Shown here: positions 26,080 through 35,225 of the stretch, piece after piece
How positions within the stretch are numbered: the stretch's first letter is position 1
How the letters are laid out: each line of letters opens with the position of its first letter
Assembly (NCBI GenBank): GCA_964427155.1
Contig: CAYRSC010000024.1
Coordinates: forward strand, 301,997 to 365,996
Direction: 5' to 3'
DNA length: 64,000 nt
Origin: Desulfothermus sp964427155
GTDB taxonomy: Bacteria > Desulfobacterota > Desulfovibrionia > Desulfovibrionales > Desulfothermaceae
Notes under the pieces: generated by a model
The model's database searches: none
Seen by the model: only the letters and a program-made list of their open reading frames with translations
Told to the model about the DNA's origin: nothing
Made by a program: the position numbers and the translations under genes

Positions 26080-29000
26080 ATGGGTTCTGCAAAGAGTTTT
26101 ATCCGATCCGTTAGATTCTGGGGAATATTTTCCATTCTCGCCCCAAGTATCTTAATTGTGATTCTCAATATTATAATACACTATCATTCTTTTAATAATA
26201 GTATGAATAAATTTGAAAAAGATCTCATTGTAGAAAAGAAACAAATCATAAAGTCAAGAATTAATCACATAATTGACTTTATAAACTATAACAGAATGTC
26301 TCTACAAAGACGTTTAGTTACTAAATGTAGAGAAAAAGCTATAAATGCATATAACATAATAGAGAATTTATCAAAAGAGGTAAAAAACAAGAGTAAATTA
26401 ATAAAGATAACAAAAAATATACTTATATCTTATGGAGAAACAGAAGGAAAATATATTATAATTACACTGGATGGGAAGAATATACTAAACGGTCAGGACA
26501 GGAAACTGAAAGAAAAGATATTATCAGATATGATGAAAGATAAAAGAGACGATTTTATTCAAATAAAGGAGAAAAGTCACAGAAAACGCCTTATTTATGT
26601 AAAATTACTTCCATCTCTGGGATGGATAATTGGTTATATTCTGAACCCAGAAAAAGAGGAACAACAACTCAAAGCAAATCTATTAAAGGCACTGGGAAAA
26701 ATACGTTTTAACATACCTAATTCGTATATATTTGTAGTATCCTTTAATGGAACCGTACTTATGCATGGTGCTCAACCCTCTCTCATAGGAAAAAACATGT
26801 GGAATGCAACAGATATACATGGAGTAAAAATAATACAGGAAGCAAAAAAGGTGATAGAAACCAGAGGGTGGGGTTTTATACACTACTGCTGGTTGAATCC
26901 AGATACAGGTAAGGTCTCTCCAAAGATAACCTTTGTGGGAGAGATAAAAGACTGGGGATGGATATTATGCTGTGGTGTATATGTGGATGAGATACAAAAA
27001 AAGATAAATATTGTCCGAAATCAATTTCTTTCTTCTCTTAAATCTGTTACTTTTTACTCCATAATAACTACTGTAGCCTTACTTATTCTATTTTTCTATG
27101 CATTTAGACGAGTCACACGTCATTTTAATAAAGAGATAAAAAAATTACTTCATCTTTTTCATGATACTGTAATATATAACAAACCTATAGAGCCATCTAT
27201 TTTAAGATATACTGAATTTAGAGATCTTGCTAAAAATTCTAATAACATTCTGTTGCAAAAAATAAAAGCTCAAAAGGCACTGGAGAAGAAAACTAGATCC
27301 CTTCAGCGAAATGAGCAGCGATTACGCTCTCTCTTATATGATGTACTGGATAGTTCAAATGTAGGGGTTTTTATATTGGATTCAAATTTTAAAATAGTAT
27401 GGATTAATAAAGCAATAGAAGAGTTTTTTTCTTTGAAAAGAGATGAAATCCTATGGATGGACAAAAGGGAATTGATACAAGAGCATATAAAATATCTATT
27501 TGAACATCCTGAAGAATTTTCAGAAAAGGTCCTGTCCAGCTATAAAAATAATACCTATATTGAACAATTTGAATGTCATGTATTAAGTGACAATGTTAGA
27601 AAAGAGAGATGGTTACAACACTGGAGCAGGCCCATATACACAGGTTTATATCGTGGGGGAAGAGTAGAACATTACACAGATATTACTTTTCAAAAGGAGA
27701 TACAGGATGCACTTCTGGAAAGAGAAGAATATCTCCGTATCATGCTCAGGTCTATAAAGGAAGGGGTAATAGCTACTGATATGGATGGGAATATAACGCA
27801 GATGAACTCCACAGCAGAGGAACTTACAGGGTGGGACATAAAGGAGGCAAAGGGGAAAAAGATATGCCAGGTCCTCAAGGTAGAGGAACCAGAGGGAAAA
27901 GGCCCTATTATGGAAGAGATGGTTCAGAAGGTCCTCAGGGAAGGGGAACTACGTTATATCTCAGATTATCTTATACTCACATCAAGAGAGGGCAGGTATT
28001 ATTACATATCATGTAACGGCTCTCTTATAAAAGACGAAAAGGGGAAGCTTAGGGGAGTTGTATTTGTATTCCGCGATGAGACAGAGAAACATCGCATAGA
28101 GGAAGAACAATTAAAGATGAAGAAGCTGGAATCTATCGGGATACTCGCCGGAGGCATTGCCCATGATTTTAACAACATCCTGGTGGGACTCTTTGGAAAT
28201 CTAGAACTGGCCAGATTGAAGATATCCCCACGGCATCGGGCATATCCCCATCTTAAAACCGCCTTTTTTGCCCTGGAAAAGGCCAAAAATCTGGCCAATC
28301 AACTTCTCACCTTTGCCCGGGGAGGGGATCCCATATTGGACTCGGTGGACATAAAAGACCTTATAGAGGATACTGTTAGATTTCATCTCAGTGGTAGCAG
28401 CATAAAGGCCCATTTCCATCTTAGTGAGGACCTCTGGAAGATAAAAGGGGACAAAAATCAATTGTCTCAGGTAATTGCAAACCTGGTAATAAATGCCAAG
28501 GAGGCCATGCAGGCAGGGGGTAACCTCTATATTGAGGCCGTTAATATAGAGGAAGAAATGGAGGGAGGATCTGGTAAGCCCCTTGTAAAGATATCCATAA
28601 GGGATGAGGGATGTGGCATTCCTGAAGAATACCTGGACAAGATCTTTGACCCTTATTTTTCCACTAAAAAAATGGGAAGTGGGTTGGGCCTCTCTATAGT
28701 ATATAGCATTATAAAGAAACACCACGGAAGGATCTGGGTGGAATCAGAGGAAGGGAAAGGGAGTACATTTTATATCCTCTTACCTGCAGATCCCCGTCCC
28801 TCCCAGGGAGATACAAAGAGAAAGGACCTTCAAAGGGAGAAGGGGGAAACACATGACAGTTGTTATGTCCTTCTAATGGATGATGAGGAGATGATACGGG
28901 AAGTGGCCTCAGAGCTTCTAAGGGAATTGGGGTGTAGAGTGGAGACCGCCAGGGACGGAGAAGAGGCCATAGAAAAGTACATGAAGGAGAAACAAAGAGG

Positions 29001-29226
29001 TACCCCCTTTGATATAGTGATAATGGATCTAACCATTCCAGGAGGGATGGGCGGTCGGCAGGCAGGAGAAAGGCTACTGCAGATGGACCCCACTGCCAAA
29101 ATCATTGTTACCAGCGGCTATTCCACTGATCCTGTGCTGGCCCAATTTAAAAGGTATGGATTTAAGGGAAGATTGGTAAAACCTTTTAGACTAGAGGACC
29201 TAAAGGAGGTACTCAGGGCGGTGTAG
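26080..29226 (+). CDS. Hybrid sensor histidine kinase with Cache, PAS and receiver domains
   Basis: A 1048-residue membrane kinase. Helix one is at about 13-33. An extracellular Cache region follows, with a degenerate first unit and a clear second one (YIFVVSFNGTVLMHG through DWGWILCCGVYVDEI). Helix two is near 318-338, with PAS domains at about 420-545 and 550-670. The phosphoacceptor His sits in GGIAHDFNN near 693. The ATPase domain has NLVINAKEAM and GSGLGLSIVYSI, and a receiver at about 925-1048 has its phospho-Asp in IVIMDLTIP. AGGAGG lies 12 bases before the ATG. The DNA for the first ~540 residues is far more AT-rich than the rest, suggesting a domain swap. It converges on a chemoreceptor. 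Confidence 0.92.
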   Translation: MGSAKSFIRSVRFWGIFSILAPSILIVILNIIIHYHSFNNSMNKFEKDLIVEKKQIIKSRINHIIDFINYNRMSLQRRLVTKCREKAINAYNIIENLSKEVKNKSKLIKITKNILISYGETEGKYIIITLDGKNILNGQDRKLKEKILSDMMKDKRDDFIQIKEKSHRKRLIYVKLLPSLGWIIGYILNPEKEEQQLKANLLKALGKIRFNIPNSYIFVVSFNGTVLMHGAQPSLIGKNMWNATDIHGVKIIQEAKKVIETRGWGFIHYCWLNPDTGKVSPKITFVGEIKDWGWILCCGVYVDEIQKKINIVRNQFLSSLKSVTFYSIITTVALLILFFYAFRRVTRHFNKEIKKLLHLFHDTVIYNKPIEPSILRYTEFRDLAKNSNNILLQKIKAQKALEKKTRSLQRNEQRLRSLLYDVLDSSNVGVFILDSNFKIVWINKAIEEFFSLKRDEILWMDKRELIQEHIKYLFEHPEEFSEKVLSSYKNNTYIEQFECHVLSDNVRKERWLQHWSRPIYTGLYRGGRVEHYTDITFQKEIQDALLEREEYLRIMLRSIKEGVIATDMDGNITQMNSTAEELTGWDIKEAKGKKICQVLKVEEPEGKGPIMEEMVQKVLREGELRYISDYLILTSREGRYYYISCNGSLIKDEKGKLRGVVFVFRDETEKHRIEEEQLKMKKLESIGILAGGIAHDFNNILVGLFGNLELARLKISPRHRAYPHLKTAFFALEKAKNLANQLLTFARGGDPILDSVDIKDLIEDTVRFHLSGSSIKAHFHLSEDLWKIKGDKNQLSQVIANLVINAKEAMQAGGNLYIEAVNIEEEMEGGSGKPLVKISIRDEGCGIPEEYLDKIFDPYFSTKKMGSGLGLSIVYSIIKKHHGRIWVESEEGKGSTFYILLPADPRPSQGDTKRKDLQREKGETHDSCYVLLMDDEEMIREVASELLRELGCRVETARDGEEAIEKYMKEKQRGTPFDIVIMDLTIPGGMGGRQAGERLLQMDPTAKIIVTSGYSTDPVLAQFKRYGFKGRLVKPFRLEDLKEVLRAV

Positions 29227-29241
29227 GTGGATACACCGCCC
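29216..29241. terminator. Hairpin between convergent kinase and chemoreceptor genes
   Basis: GGGCGGTGT (29216-29224) pairs perfectly with ACACCGCCC (29233-29241) around an 8-base loop. It includes the stop codon of the hybrid kinase and lies 11 bases before the chemoreceptor stop. No U-run follows, so termination strength is uncertain. Confidence 0.5.
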
Positions 29242-29252
29242 TTGAAGATCTC

Positions 29253-31475
29253 CTAAGAGGTACGCAATTCCTCAATCATCTCTTTGAGATGTTCAGCCTC
29301 ACTGGTAAGTTCCCGAATAGAGGAGGTAGATTGTTCCATTGCCTCCACGGTTTCCTCGGAAAGGGAACTGACCTCATCCAAAGAGCGGCTTATCTCCTCA
29401 CTGGCCGCAGATTGTTCTTCTGAAGCAGTGGCTATATTTCTAACCTGCAGGGCACTATCATCTGCCAAGGAAACAATGGCCTGTAGTACCTCTCCAGACA
29501 TCCCTGCCTGGGTCGCCGCTTCTTCTACAGATTCCAATGCCATCTTTACACTCTCATTACTTTCCTTAGTGGAGCGCTGGATAATAGAAATGCTTTCAGA
29601 CACCTGTTTAGTGGCGTTCATAGTCTTTTCAGCTAACTTTCTCACTTCATCAGCCACCACTGCAAATCCCCTTCCTGCCTCACCAGCCCTAGCCGCTTCA
29701 ATAGCTGCATTAAGGGCAAGAAGATTGGTCTGATCCGCTATATCATTTATTACATCAATAATCTCCCCAATTGAATCAGATTGTTTGGTGAGTTGATCCA
29801 TTTTTTCAGCAAGTTCAACACTAACCTTTCTTACCTTTTCTATCTCCCTTATGGTCTCTTGGACCACTTCAAACCCTTCCTGGGCCTTATTTCTCGTGGC
29901 ATCAGTATTTTCCGCCGCAGAGGACGCATTTTGGGCCACCTCAAGTACAGTGGCGTTCATCTCTTGCATAGCAGTAGCAGCTTCAGCAACCCTATCCTTC
30001 TGTCTCATCATACGGGAATTCACATCTTCCACATGGACCTGAAGTCTCTCAGAGGTATTGGTAAGGGTATGCACCACCTCTTCCAGATTGGCCACTGCAC
30101 GCAAAAGTTGTTCCCTTTTCTTCTCCGCATCTCTTTGGGCATCTTCAGCCAGTCTTCTTGCTCTTTCCGCTTCCTCCGCCTTTTGCTGAGCCTCCACACT
30201 AGTATGCTGTGCCTCTTCTATCTTTTCCTTTAAATTGGTCACCATTCTTTCTATTGCATCTTTTAATATCTTGAATTCTCCGGAAAAATTCCCCTTGAGT
30301 TCTCTATCCAATCTTCCTTCTGAAACATCAGATGCATATTCCACCAGAAAGGATAGGGGCCTTTTTATCCCTCTCGTCAAAGAGCTATAAAGTATCCACA
30401 CAATAAGACCCACAAGGGCCAAGGTACACAACAAAATATCAACAAATATTTTATGTATCTTGGAGTTAAAGTGCTGTTGATATTCCCTCTGCGCCTTCAT
30501 AATATCGTCCATGTAAACACCCATTCCAATCACCCATCCCCAGGGTTTAAAAAGTCTCACATAGGAAATCTTCTTAAAATCTCCTCTCTTCCCCTTTTTT
30601 CCCCAATAATACTCTACAAATCCCCCGCCATGCTCTTTACATACCTTGACCATTTCCAGCATCATCTTCACACCATGTTTATCAGTTAGATCTCCCACAT
30701 ATTTCCCTACCAGACTCTTTGCAGGATGTACCAACATCACAGGCCGCAAGTCATTTATCCAGAAATAGTTTCCTCCTTCCAGTTTAAGACTTCCAATCTG
30801 CTCCAGGGCCTCCTGTTGCATCTGTTTGGTTATATCCTCTACCCAGGCTCCAGTCCCAACTATCCACCCTAAAGATGGTATAAGCCTCACTAACGATATC
30901 TTAAGGGTAGGGGGCTCTCCTTTTGCCTTTGGCCAATAATACTCAACCATTCCTTCACCTTCTTTCTTACAAACATCAATCATCTCCTGAAAAAAATAGT
31001 CCCCTTTTTTGTCTTTTATCCCCAAAAGGTTCTTCCCCTCTATTTCTGGTTTTACTGGATTCAATACAGCCACACCTTCGGTGGTAATGATAAAGATATA
31101 GTTCTTATTGGGACCATATCTCTGTCTCCTTATAATTTCCCGTATCACGTCAGGTCCTATCCCCCTTTTTAACATCCCCTGGATCTCTTCGCTTACAATA
31201 TCCAGTATTTTCTTAAGCTCCTTACTTTGTTGCCTCTTTAGCGATTCTATATCCTTTGCCTTTTCATAATATCCTTCCACTATCTTATAGGCCACCCCCA
31301 CCATATCTTTTAATTTTTTCTTCTTTTGGGACTCGTCATACCTCTTAAAGCGCTGAAGTTGCTTGGAACAAAAGGAACTCATTTCTACCTTGAAGAGAAA
31401 AAGTGAGACCACTGCCTGCAACACCAGACCTATAACCACCAGATACATAAACCTACTGGTAATGGACCTTTTCAT
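29253..31475 (-). CDS. Methyl-accepting chemotaxis protein with paired Cache domains
   Basis: A 740-residue chemoreceptor. It has an N-terminal helix (about 9-30), a periplasmic region with two similar Cache units (NYIFIITTEGVAVLN...GWIVGTGAWVEDI and NYFWINDLRPVMLVH...GWVIGMGVYMDDI), a second helix near 345-365 and a HAMP segment. A long coiled coil follows, with the invariant tip ADQTNLLALNAAIEAARAGE. No CheR-binding pentapeptide is visible at the C-terminus (EELRTS). I use ATG 31475, with GGGAGG at 6 bases; a GTG directly before it is also possible. It relays small-ligand sensing to CheA. The sensor units match those in the convergent kinase. Confidence 0.95.
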   Translation of the reverse strand: MKRSITSRFMYLVVIGLVLQAVVSLFLFKVEMSSFCSKQLQRFKRYDESQKKKKLKDMVGVAYKIVEGYYEKAKDIESLKRQQSKELKKILDIVSEEIQGMLKRGIGPDVIREIIRRQRYGPNKNYIFIITTEGVAVLNPVKPEIEGKNLLGIKDKKGDYFFQEMIDVCKKEGEGMVEYYWPKAKGEPPTLKISLVRLIPSLGWIVGTGAWVEDITKQMQQEALEQIGSLKLEGGNYFWINDLRPVMLVHPAKSLVGKYVGDLTDKHGVKMMLEMVKVCKEHGGGFVEYYWGKKGKRGDFKKISYVRLFKPWGWVIGMGVYMDDIMKAQREYQQHFNSKIHKIFVDILLCTLALVGLIVWILYSSLTRGIKRPLSFLVEYASDVSEGRLDRELKGNFSGEFKILKDAIERMVTNLKEKIEEAQHTSVEAQQKAEEAERARRLAEDAQRDAEKKREQLLRAVANLEEVVHTLTNTSERLQVHVEDVNSRMMRQKDRVAEAATAMQEMNATVLEVAQNASSAAENTDATRNKAQEGFEVVQETIREIEKVRKVSVELAEKMDQLTKQSDSIGEIIDVINDIADQTNLLALNAAIEAARAGEAGRGFAVVADEVRKLAEKTMNATKQVSESISIIQRSTKESNESVKMALESVEEAATQAGMSGEVLQAIVSLADDSALQVRNIATASEEQSAASEEISRSLDEVSSLSEETVEAMEQSTSSIRELTSEAEHLKEMIEELRTS

Positions 31476-31515
31476 CACACACCTCCCTGTTTATAGCTTA
31501 TAAAATTGTTCACCC

Positions 31516-31544
31516 CTATAAATCAAAAATCCACAAAAAGTCAA
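31516..31544 (-). promoter_or_regulatory. Promoter candidate for chemoreceptor gene
   Basis: On the minus strand TTGACT (31539-31544) and TTATAG (31516-31521) are separated by exactly 17 bases, about 40 bases before the start codon. Confidence 0.45.
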
Positions 31545-31613
31545 TCTTCTTAAATAACAAGGCATAAGACAGGGAGGGAAAAAATCAAAAAAGGAAGGTG
31601 TAAGCAGGGGCAA

Positions 31614-32942
31614 CTACCCCAAGAGGGCCTCAGCAAAGCGCTTTGGGTCAAAAGGTCTCATGTCCTCCATCTTTTCCCCAAGACCCACATATGTAATTGG
31701 AATATTATATTCCACACATATCCCCAGGACAACACCACCCTTGGCAGTCCCGTCCAATTTGGTGAGAATTATCTCATCCACTCCCACAGCCTCATTGAAG
31801 AGCTTCACCTGAGAGAGGGCGTTCTGTCCTGTGGTGGCATCCAGGACCAATACTGTCCGATGAGGGGCGCCAGCATGTTGCTTTCCCAGCACCCTTTTAA
31901 TCTTCTTCAACTCTTCCATGAGATTCACCTTGGTGTGAAGCCTGCCTGCAGTATCCACAAATACTACATCATAACCCTCTTTCTTGGCCCTAGCCAGGGC
32001 CTCATAGGCAACTGCAGCAGGGTCTGATTTGGCCTCCTTGGCATAAAAACCACATCCTATTCTCTTTGCCCACACCTCCAGTTGTTCAATAGCAGCAGCC
32101 CTGAAGGTATCTCCAGCGGCAAGCATCACCTTTTTGCCCTGCATGGTTTCCCTATATGCCAATTTTGCAATAGTAGTGGTCTTTCCCACCCCATTTACCC
32201 CCAACATTAACACCACCTCAGGGGGAAGGGGCCTTATCCTTTTTCCAGGTCTGGGAATGAGGAGGGCAAGTTCCTCCTTAAATATCTCCTTAAATCTCTC
32301 TGGATCAGAGAGCTTCTCCTCTCTAGTACGTATCTTTAACCTCTCTACCAGTCTTAAGGTGGTATTAAACCCCACATCTGCCATAATAAGGATCTCTTCC
32401 ATCTCCTCCCAGAAATCCTCATCAAAGGCGGTACTCCTTGAGAGAAGGGCATCAATCCTTCTGGTAAGATGTTCCTTTGTCCTGGAAAGTCCCTCTGAAA
32501 GTTTCAAAAAGAGACGACTTTGCTCATCCTCCTCATCTTCCAGGTCCAGGGCAAGTGCCAGTCTATATTGTAATTCAGACCGAAACTCCTCCAAGGAAGA
32601 ATATTCCATCTCCTTAAGCCATTTCTTAAAAGAATCCACAAAGGACCTTGCCTCCTCCGGAGGAACATCCAGGGTTTCAAATAGAAAAAATAAGCGTTCC
32701 CACAGCTTGTCTCCAGCCTCCCCTATATCCTGCAAGAGTATATCCAGCCAGATACTGAGCTTTGGAGTAGCGCTTTGAAGCTCCAACCTCAATTGTCTCT
32801 TCCACTGTGTATCATCTACGTCTCTTTTCCCTTCCCTCTTCTCTTTCTCACTCTCCACAGAAAGAGAAGGGGCCTTATATTCTTCTACCTTATCTTCTCT
32901 TCTACCCTTCCACAGCCTCTTTATCCTAGAAAAAAATCCCAT
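31614..32942 (-). CDS. ftsY: Signal recognition particle receptor FtsY
   Basis: A 442-residue FtsY. The N-terminus is a charged acidic/basic A domain (about 1-140), followed by the helical N domain and the GTPase: G1 GVNGVGKTTTIAKLA near 247, AAGDTFRAAAIEQL, FVDTAGRLHTKVNLMEEL as G3, TKLDGTAKGG as G4, and the C-terminal GLGEKMEDMRPFDP. It docks SRP-ribosome complexes at the membrane. It stands alone between the chemoreceptor and the restriction-modification genes. Confidence 0.97.
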   Translation of the reverse strand: MGFFSRIKRLWKGRREDKVEEYKAPSLSVESEKEKREGKRDVDDTQWKRQLRLELQSATPKLSIWLDILLQDIGEAGDKLWERLFFLFETLDVPPEEARSFVDSFKKWLKEMEYSSLEEFRSELQYRLALALDLEDEEDEQSRLFLKLSEGLSRTKEHLTRRIDALLSRSTAFDEDFWEEMEEILIMADVGFNTTLRLVERLKIRTREEKLSDPERFKEIFKEELALLIPRPGKRIRPLPPEVVLMLGVNGVGKTTTIAKLAYRETMQGKKVMLAAGDTFRAAAIEQLEVWAKRIGCGFYAKEAKSDPAAVAYEALARAKKEGYDVVFVDTAGRLHTKVNLMEELKKIKRVLGKQHAGAPHRTVLVLDATTGQNALSQVKLFNEAVGVDEIILTKLDGTAKGGVVLGICVEYNIPITYVGLGEKMEDMRPFDPKRFAEALLG

Positions 32943-33115
32943 ATGGTTCTCTCCTCCTTAAAAATCAATGTTTACCCATTATTAACACCAAGACATAACT
33001 TAAAGTTTCTTATTACTCTTTCGTCATTTACCCAGTAATTCATATCACATTCTTTAGATACACTAAAAAAGGTCCCTTTGGACACGTTACATCCTTTTCC
33101 AGCAGACAATAATTG

Positions 33116-34018
33116 TCAGCCCTCTTCTAATATTCGCTTTAAGTATCCCTTTTGTAACATATTTAAATTTAACAAAAAATCAGCTTTCTCAAAATATTCC
33201 CTTAAAGGGGCCTGAGTATTGATCCATCCCCGTCCATCTGTAATCCATATAAATTCTATACCTTGTCTATTCCAGTGATGATACATTGTAATATATTCAC
33301 CTGCAGTGGACTTAAGTTTGGAGCCCCCTCCTCCATAAAAATTAGTCTCTATGAAATAGAGTCTATCATCTTTAAACATGACAAAGTCAATTTTTCTATA
33401 GGACTTATCTATATAAACAGTTCTATTCCATTTTTTCTTGATTTTAGAAGGAGTTGCCTGTTTTATATATTCTGCTTTATTACTATAACAAGCCTCACTT
33501 ACAAAAATCTCTACAATTGATTCCATTAAACTTCCAATTCTGTTCTTTCTAGCATTACTATCTAATCCTACTTCTACTCCTGTCACATAGTCCACAATAT
33601 TCTTTATTGTCTGATTTATTAAAAGATCTCCAATCCCTGAGTTTAATAAAAATTCAGCCATCTTTTTAGCTTCTTCTCTGGTAGGTGAATAAATCTCAAA
33701 ATCAAAAGTCTCATATACAAAATTATTCACATCAACTAAAACTTCTAAGGACTTTTCTCTAATTGCCAGAAGTTTTGGAATTGCCTTTAGCACCTTGGGA
33801 TATTCCATAATAAGTGATATAGCTTCATTGATAAAATCCTCTTTACCAACTAAGGAATTTAAAAGATTTAATTCTCTTTCTATGGGTTTAACATTTCTTA
33901 TTATTTTTTCCCAATTAACAAAATAATCCCATCTAGTAATTTTAGCTTTTAATGTCTTGATAAAATAGTCAAAAAATTTATCCTCAGACATACCTGCAAT
34001 TTCACATATTTTTTTCAT
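33116..34018 (-). CDS. Type II restriction endonuclease, DpnII/MboI family
   Basis: A 300-residue restriction enzyme. The segments GVEVGLDSNARKNRIGSLME and IETNFYGGGGSKLKSTAGEY are hallmarks of the DpnII/MboI family, which cuts GATC. KIDFVMF followed by IETNFY is the likely catalytic core, a PD-(D/E)XK variant with Asn in place of Lys. It is preceded by an adenine methyltransferase gene 27 bases upstream on the same strand. Its DNA is about 28% G+C in a 60-base block I counted, well below the neighbours, so the pair is probably acquired. The exact recognition site should be taken as likely, not proven. Confidence 0.82.
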   Translation of the reverse strand: MKKICEIAGMSEDKFFDYFIKTLKAKITRWDYFVNWEKIIRNVKPIERELNLLNSLVGKEDFINEAISLIMEYPKVLKAIPKLLAIREKSLEVLVDVNNFVYETFDFEIYSPTREEAKKMAEFLLNSGIGDLLINQTIKNIVDYVTGVEVGLDSNARKNRIGSLMESIVEIFVSEACYSNKAEYIKQATPSKIKKKWNRTVYIDKSYRKIDFVMFKDDRLYFIETNFYGGGGSKLKSTAGEYITMYHHWNRQGIEFIWITDGRGWINTQAPLREYFEKADFLLNLNMLQKGYLKRILEEG

Positions 34019-34045
34019 TTACTACTATTTCCTTTTTAATAAAAA

Positions 34046-34900
34046 TTATGGAAGCACTCCATATACTTCTAAATTCTCCTTTACTTGAAATTCATTGATA
34101 AGACTGTGTCTCCTCAAAAAAAGTTCATCTTTAATTCTGGGGATAGCTAATTTGTCTAAATATTCTCTTTCTGAATCTATTCCCACAAATCTTCTCCTAT
34201 AACGTACAGCCACTACACCTGTGGTACCACTTCCGCAAAAAGGATCTAAAACAATATCTCCCTCCTTGCTTGAAGCCAAAATAACTCTGGTTAATAATGC
34301 CTCAGGTTTTTGCGTGGGATGTTTTCCATATTTTTTCTCTCCATTTTTTGGAGTAGAAATGGCCCATACACTTCTCATCTGTTTATTTGGTTTTTTTATA
34401 AAATCACCTTCCCAGTGACCATTCTTCATCAATTTATAATTAAATGTATGTTTTGCCTTTTTAAACTTCTTTGCCCATAACAAAGTTTCATGACTTGCAG
34501 TGAACATACGACAGGATAGATTGGGAGATGCATTGGGTTTAAACCAGCATATATCATTTATTAAATGCCATCCTTGCTTCTGAAGTGCAAATCCACAGGC
34601 ATATATTGAATGATAAGTTCCCGAAATCCATAATGTCCCCTCAGGCTTCAGTACTCTTCTGCATGCCTCTATCCATTTATAATGAAATTTGAAATCTTCC
34701 TCTACTCCTCTACTCTTATCCCACTCTCCTTTATTAACACTTACTCTTTTACCAGCATGACATGTAAATCCATCATTTGAAAGGTTATATGGAGGATCTG
34801 CAAAGATTAAATCAATGCTTTCATCTGGAAATATACTTAATACTTCAATTACATCTCCAAGATAGAGTCTTATACCCACATTGCTAAAATATGCTTTCAT
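34046..34900 (-). CDS. DNA adenine methyltransferase of the restriction-modification pair
   Basis: A 284-residue site-specific methyltransferase of beta-class order: catalytic DPPYNLS near residue 36 comes first and the SAM-binding motif DPFCGSGTTG near 220 comes last. It resembles DpnA, the second methyltransferase of the DpnII system, which methylates adenine in GATC including single strands. No DpnM/Dam-like alpha-class enzyme is present here. I start at ATG 34900, with AGGAG six bases before; a TTG directly upstream is possible. The gene is AT-rich like its partner nuclease. Confidence 0.88.
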   Translation of the reverse strand: MKAYFSNVGIRLYLGDVIEVLSIFPDESIDLIFADPPYNLSNDGFTCHAGKRVSVNKGEWDKSRGVEEDFKFHYKWIEACRRVLKPEGTLWISGTYHSIYACGFALQKQGWHLINDICWFKPNASPNLSCRMFTASHETLLWAKKFKKAKHTFNYKLMKNGHWEGDFIKKPNKQMRSVWAISTPKNGEKKYGKHPTQKPEALLTRVILASSKEGDIVLDPFCGSGTTGVVAVRYRRRFVGIDSEREYLDKLAIPRIKDELFLRRHSLINEFQVKENLEVYGVLP

Positions 34901-35225
34901 CAATTACTCCTATGTCCCTGATAGATTTAATATAAAACACAGATAAGCTCTCCAACAATACAAGAAAAAAGCTCTTCACCCCTTTTGTTAACAAAATAGG
35001 TCTCTTTCCCCCATAGAGTAGTCCCAAAAAGAAACGGCTAATTAGGTGTTCTATAGAGTAGAGATTATGATAAAAAGACGTGCAATTTTATATACCCTGA
35101 CTTATAAAAAGACCATAAAAAAACACCTCTACACTATCACAGTTCTTTCATTTCAAAGGTAAATCTCATATTAAAACTAACCTTCTCTATAGAGCAAATT
35201 CTGTATCGGATCTCATAAAAAAAGT
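34901..35225. other. AT-rich intergenic region beside the restriction-modification pair
   Basis: These 325 bases contain no convincing gene on either strand. The octamer ATAGAGTA occurs at 35013-35020 and 35053-35060, exactly 40 bases apart, and a related CTATAGAGCA occurs near 35187. These could be operator-like sites, but no controller (C) protein gene is present. The region is A/T-rich like the R-M genes and probably came with them. Confidence 0.4.

Noticed and set aside
33116..34900. Avoidance of GATC in the window as a sign of restriction
   Set aside because: GATC is common throughout (for example in GGATCC and AGATCT sites), so no avoidance is visible.
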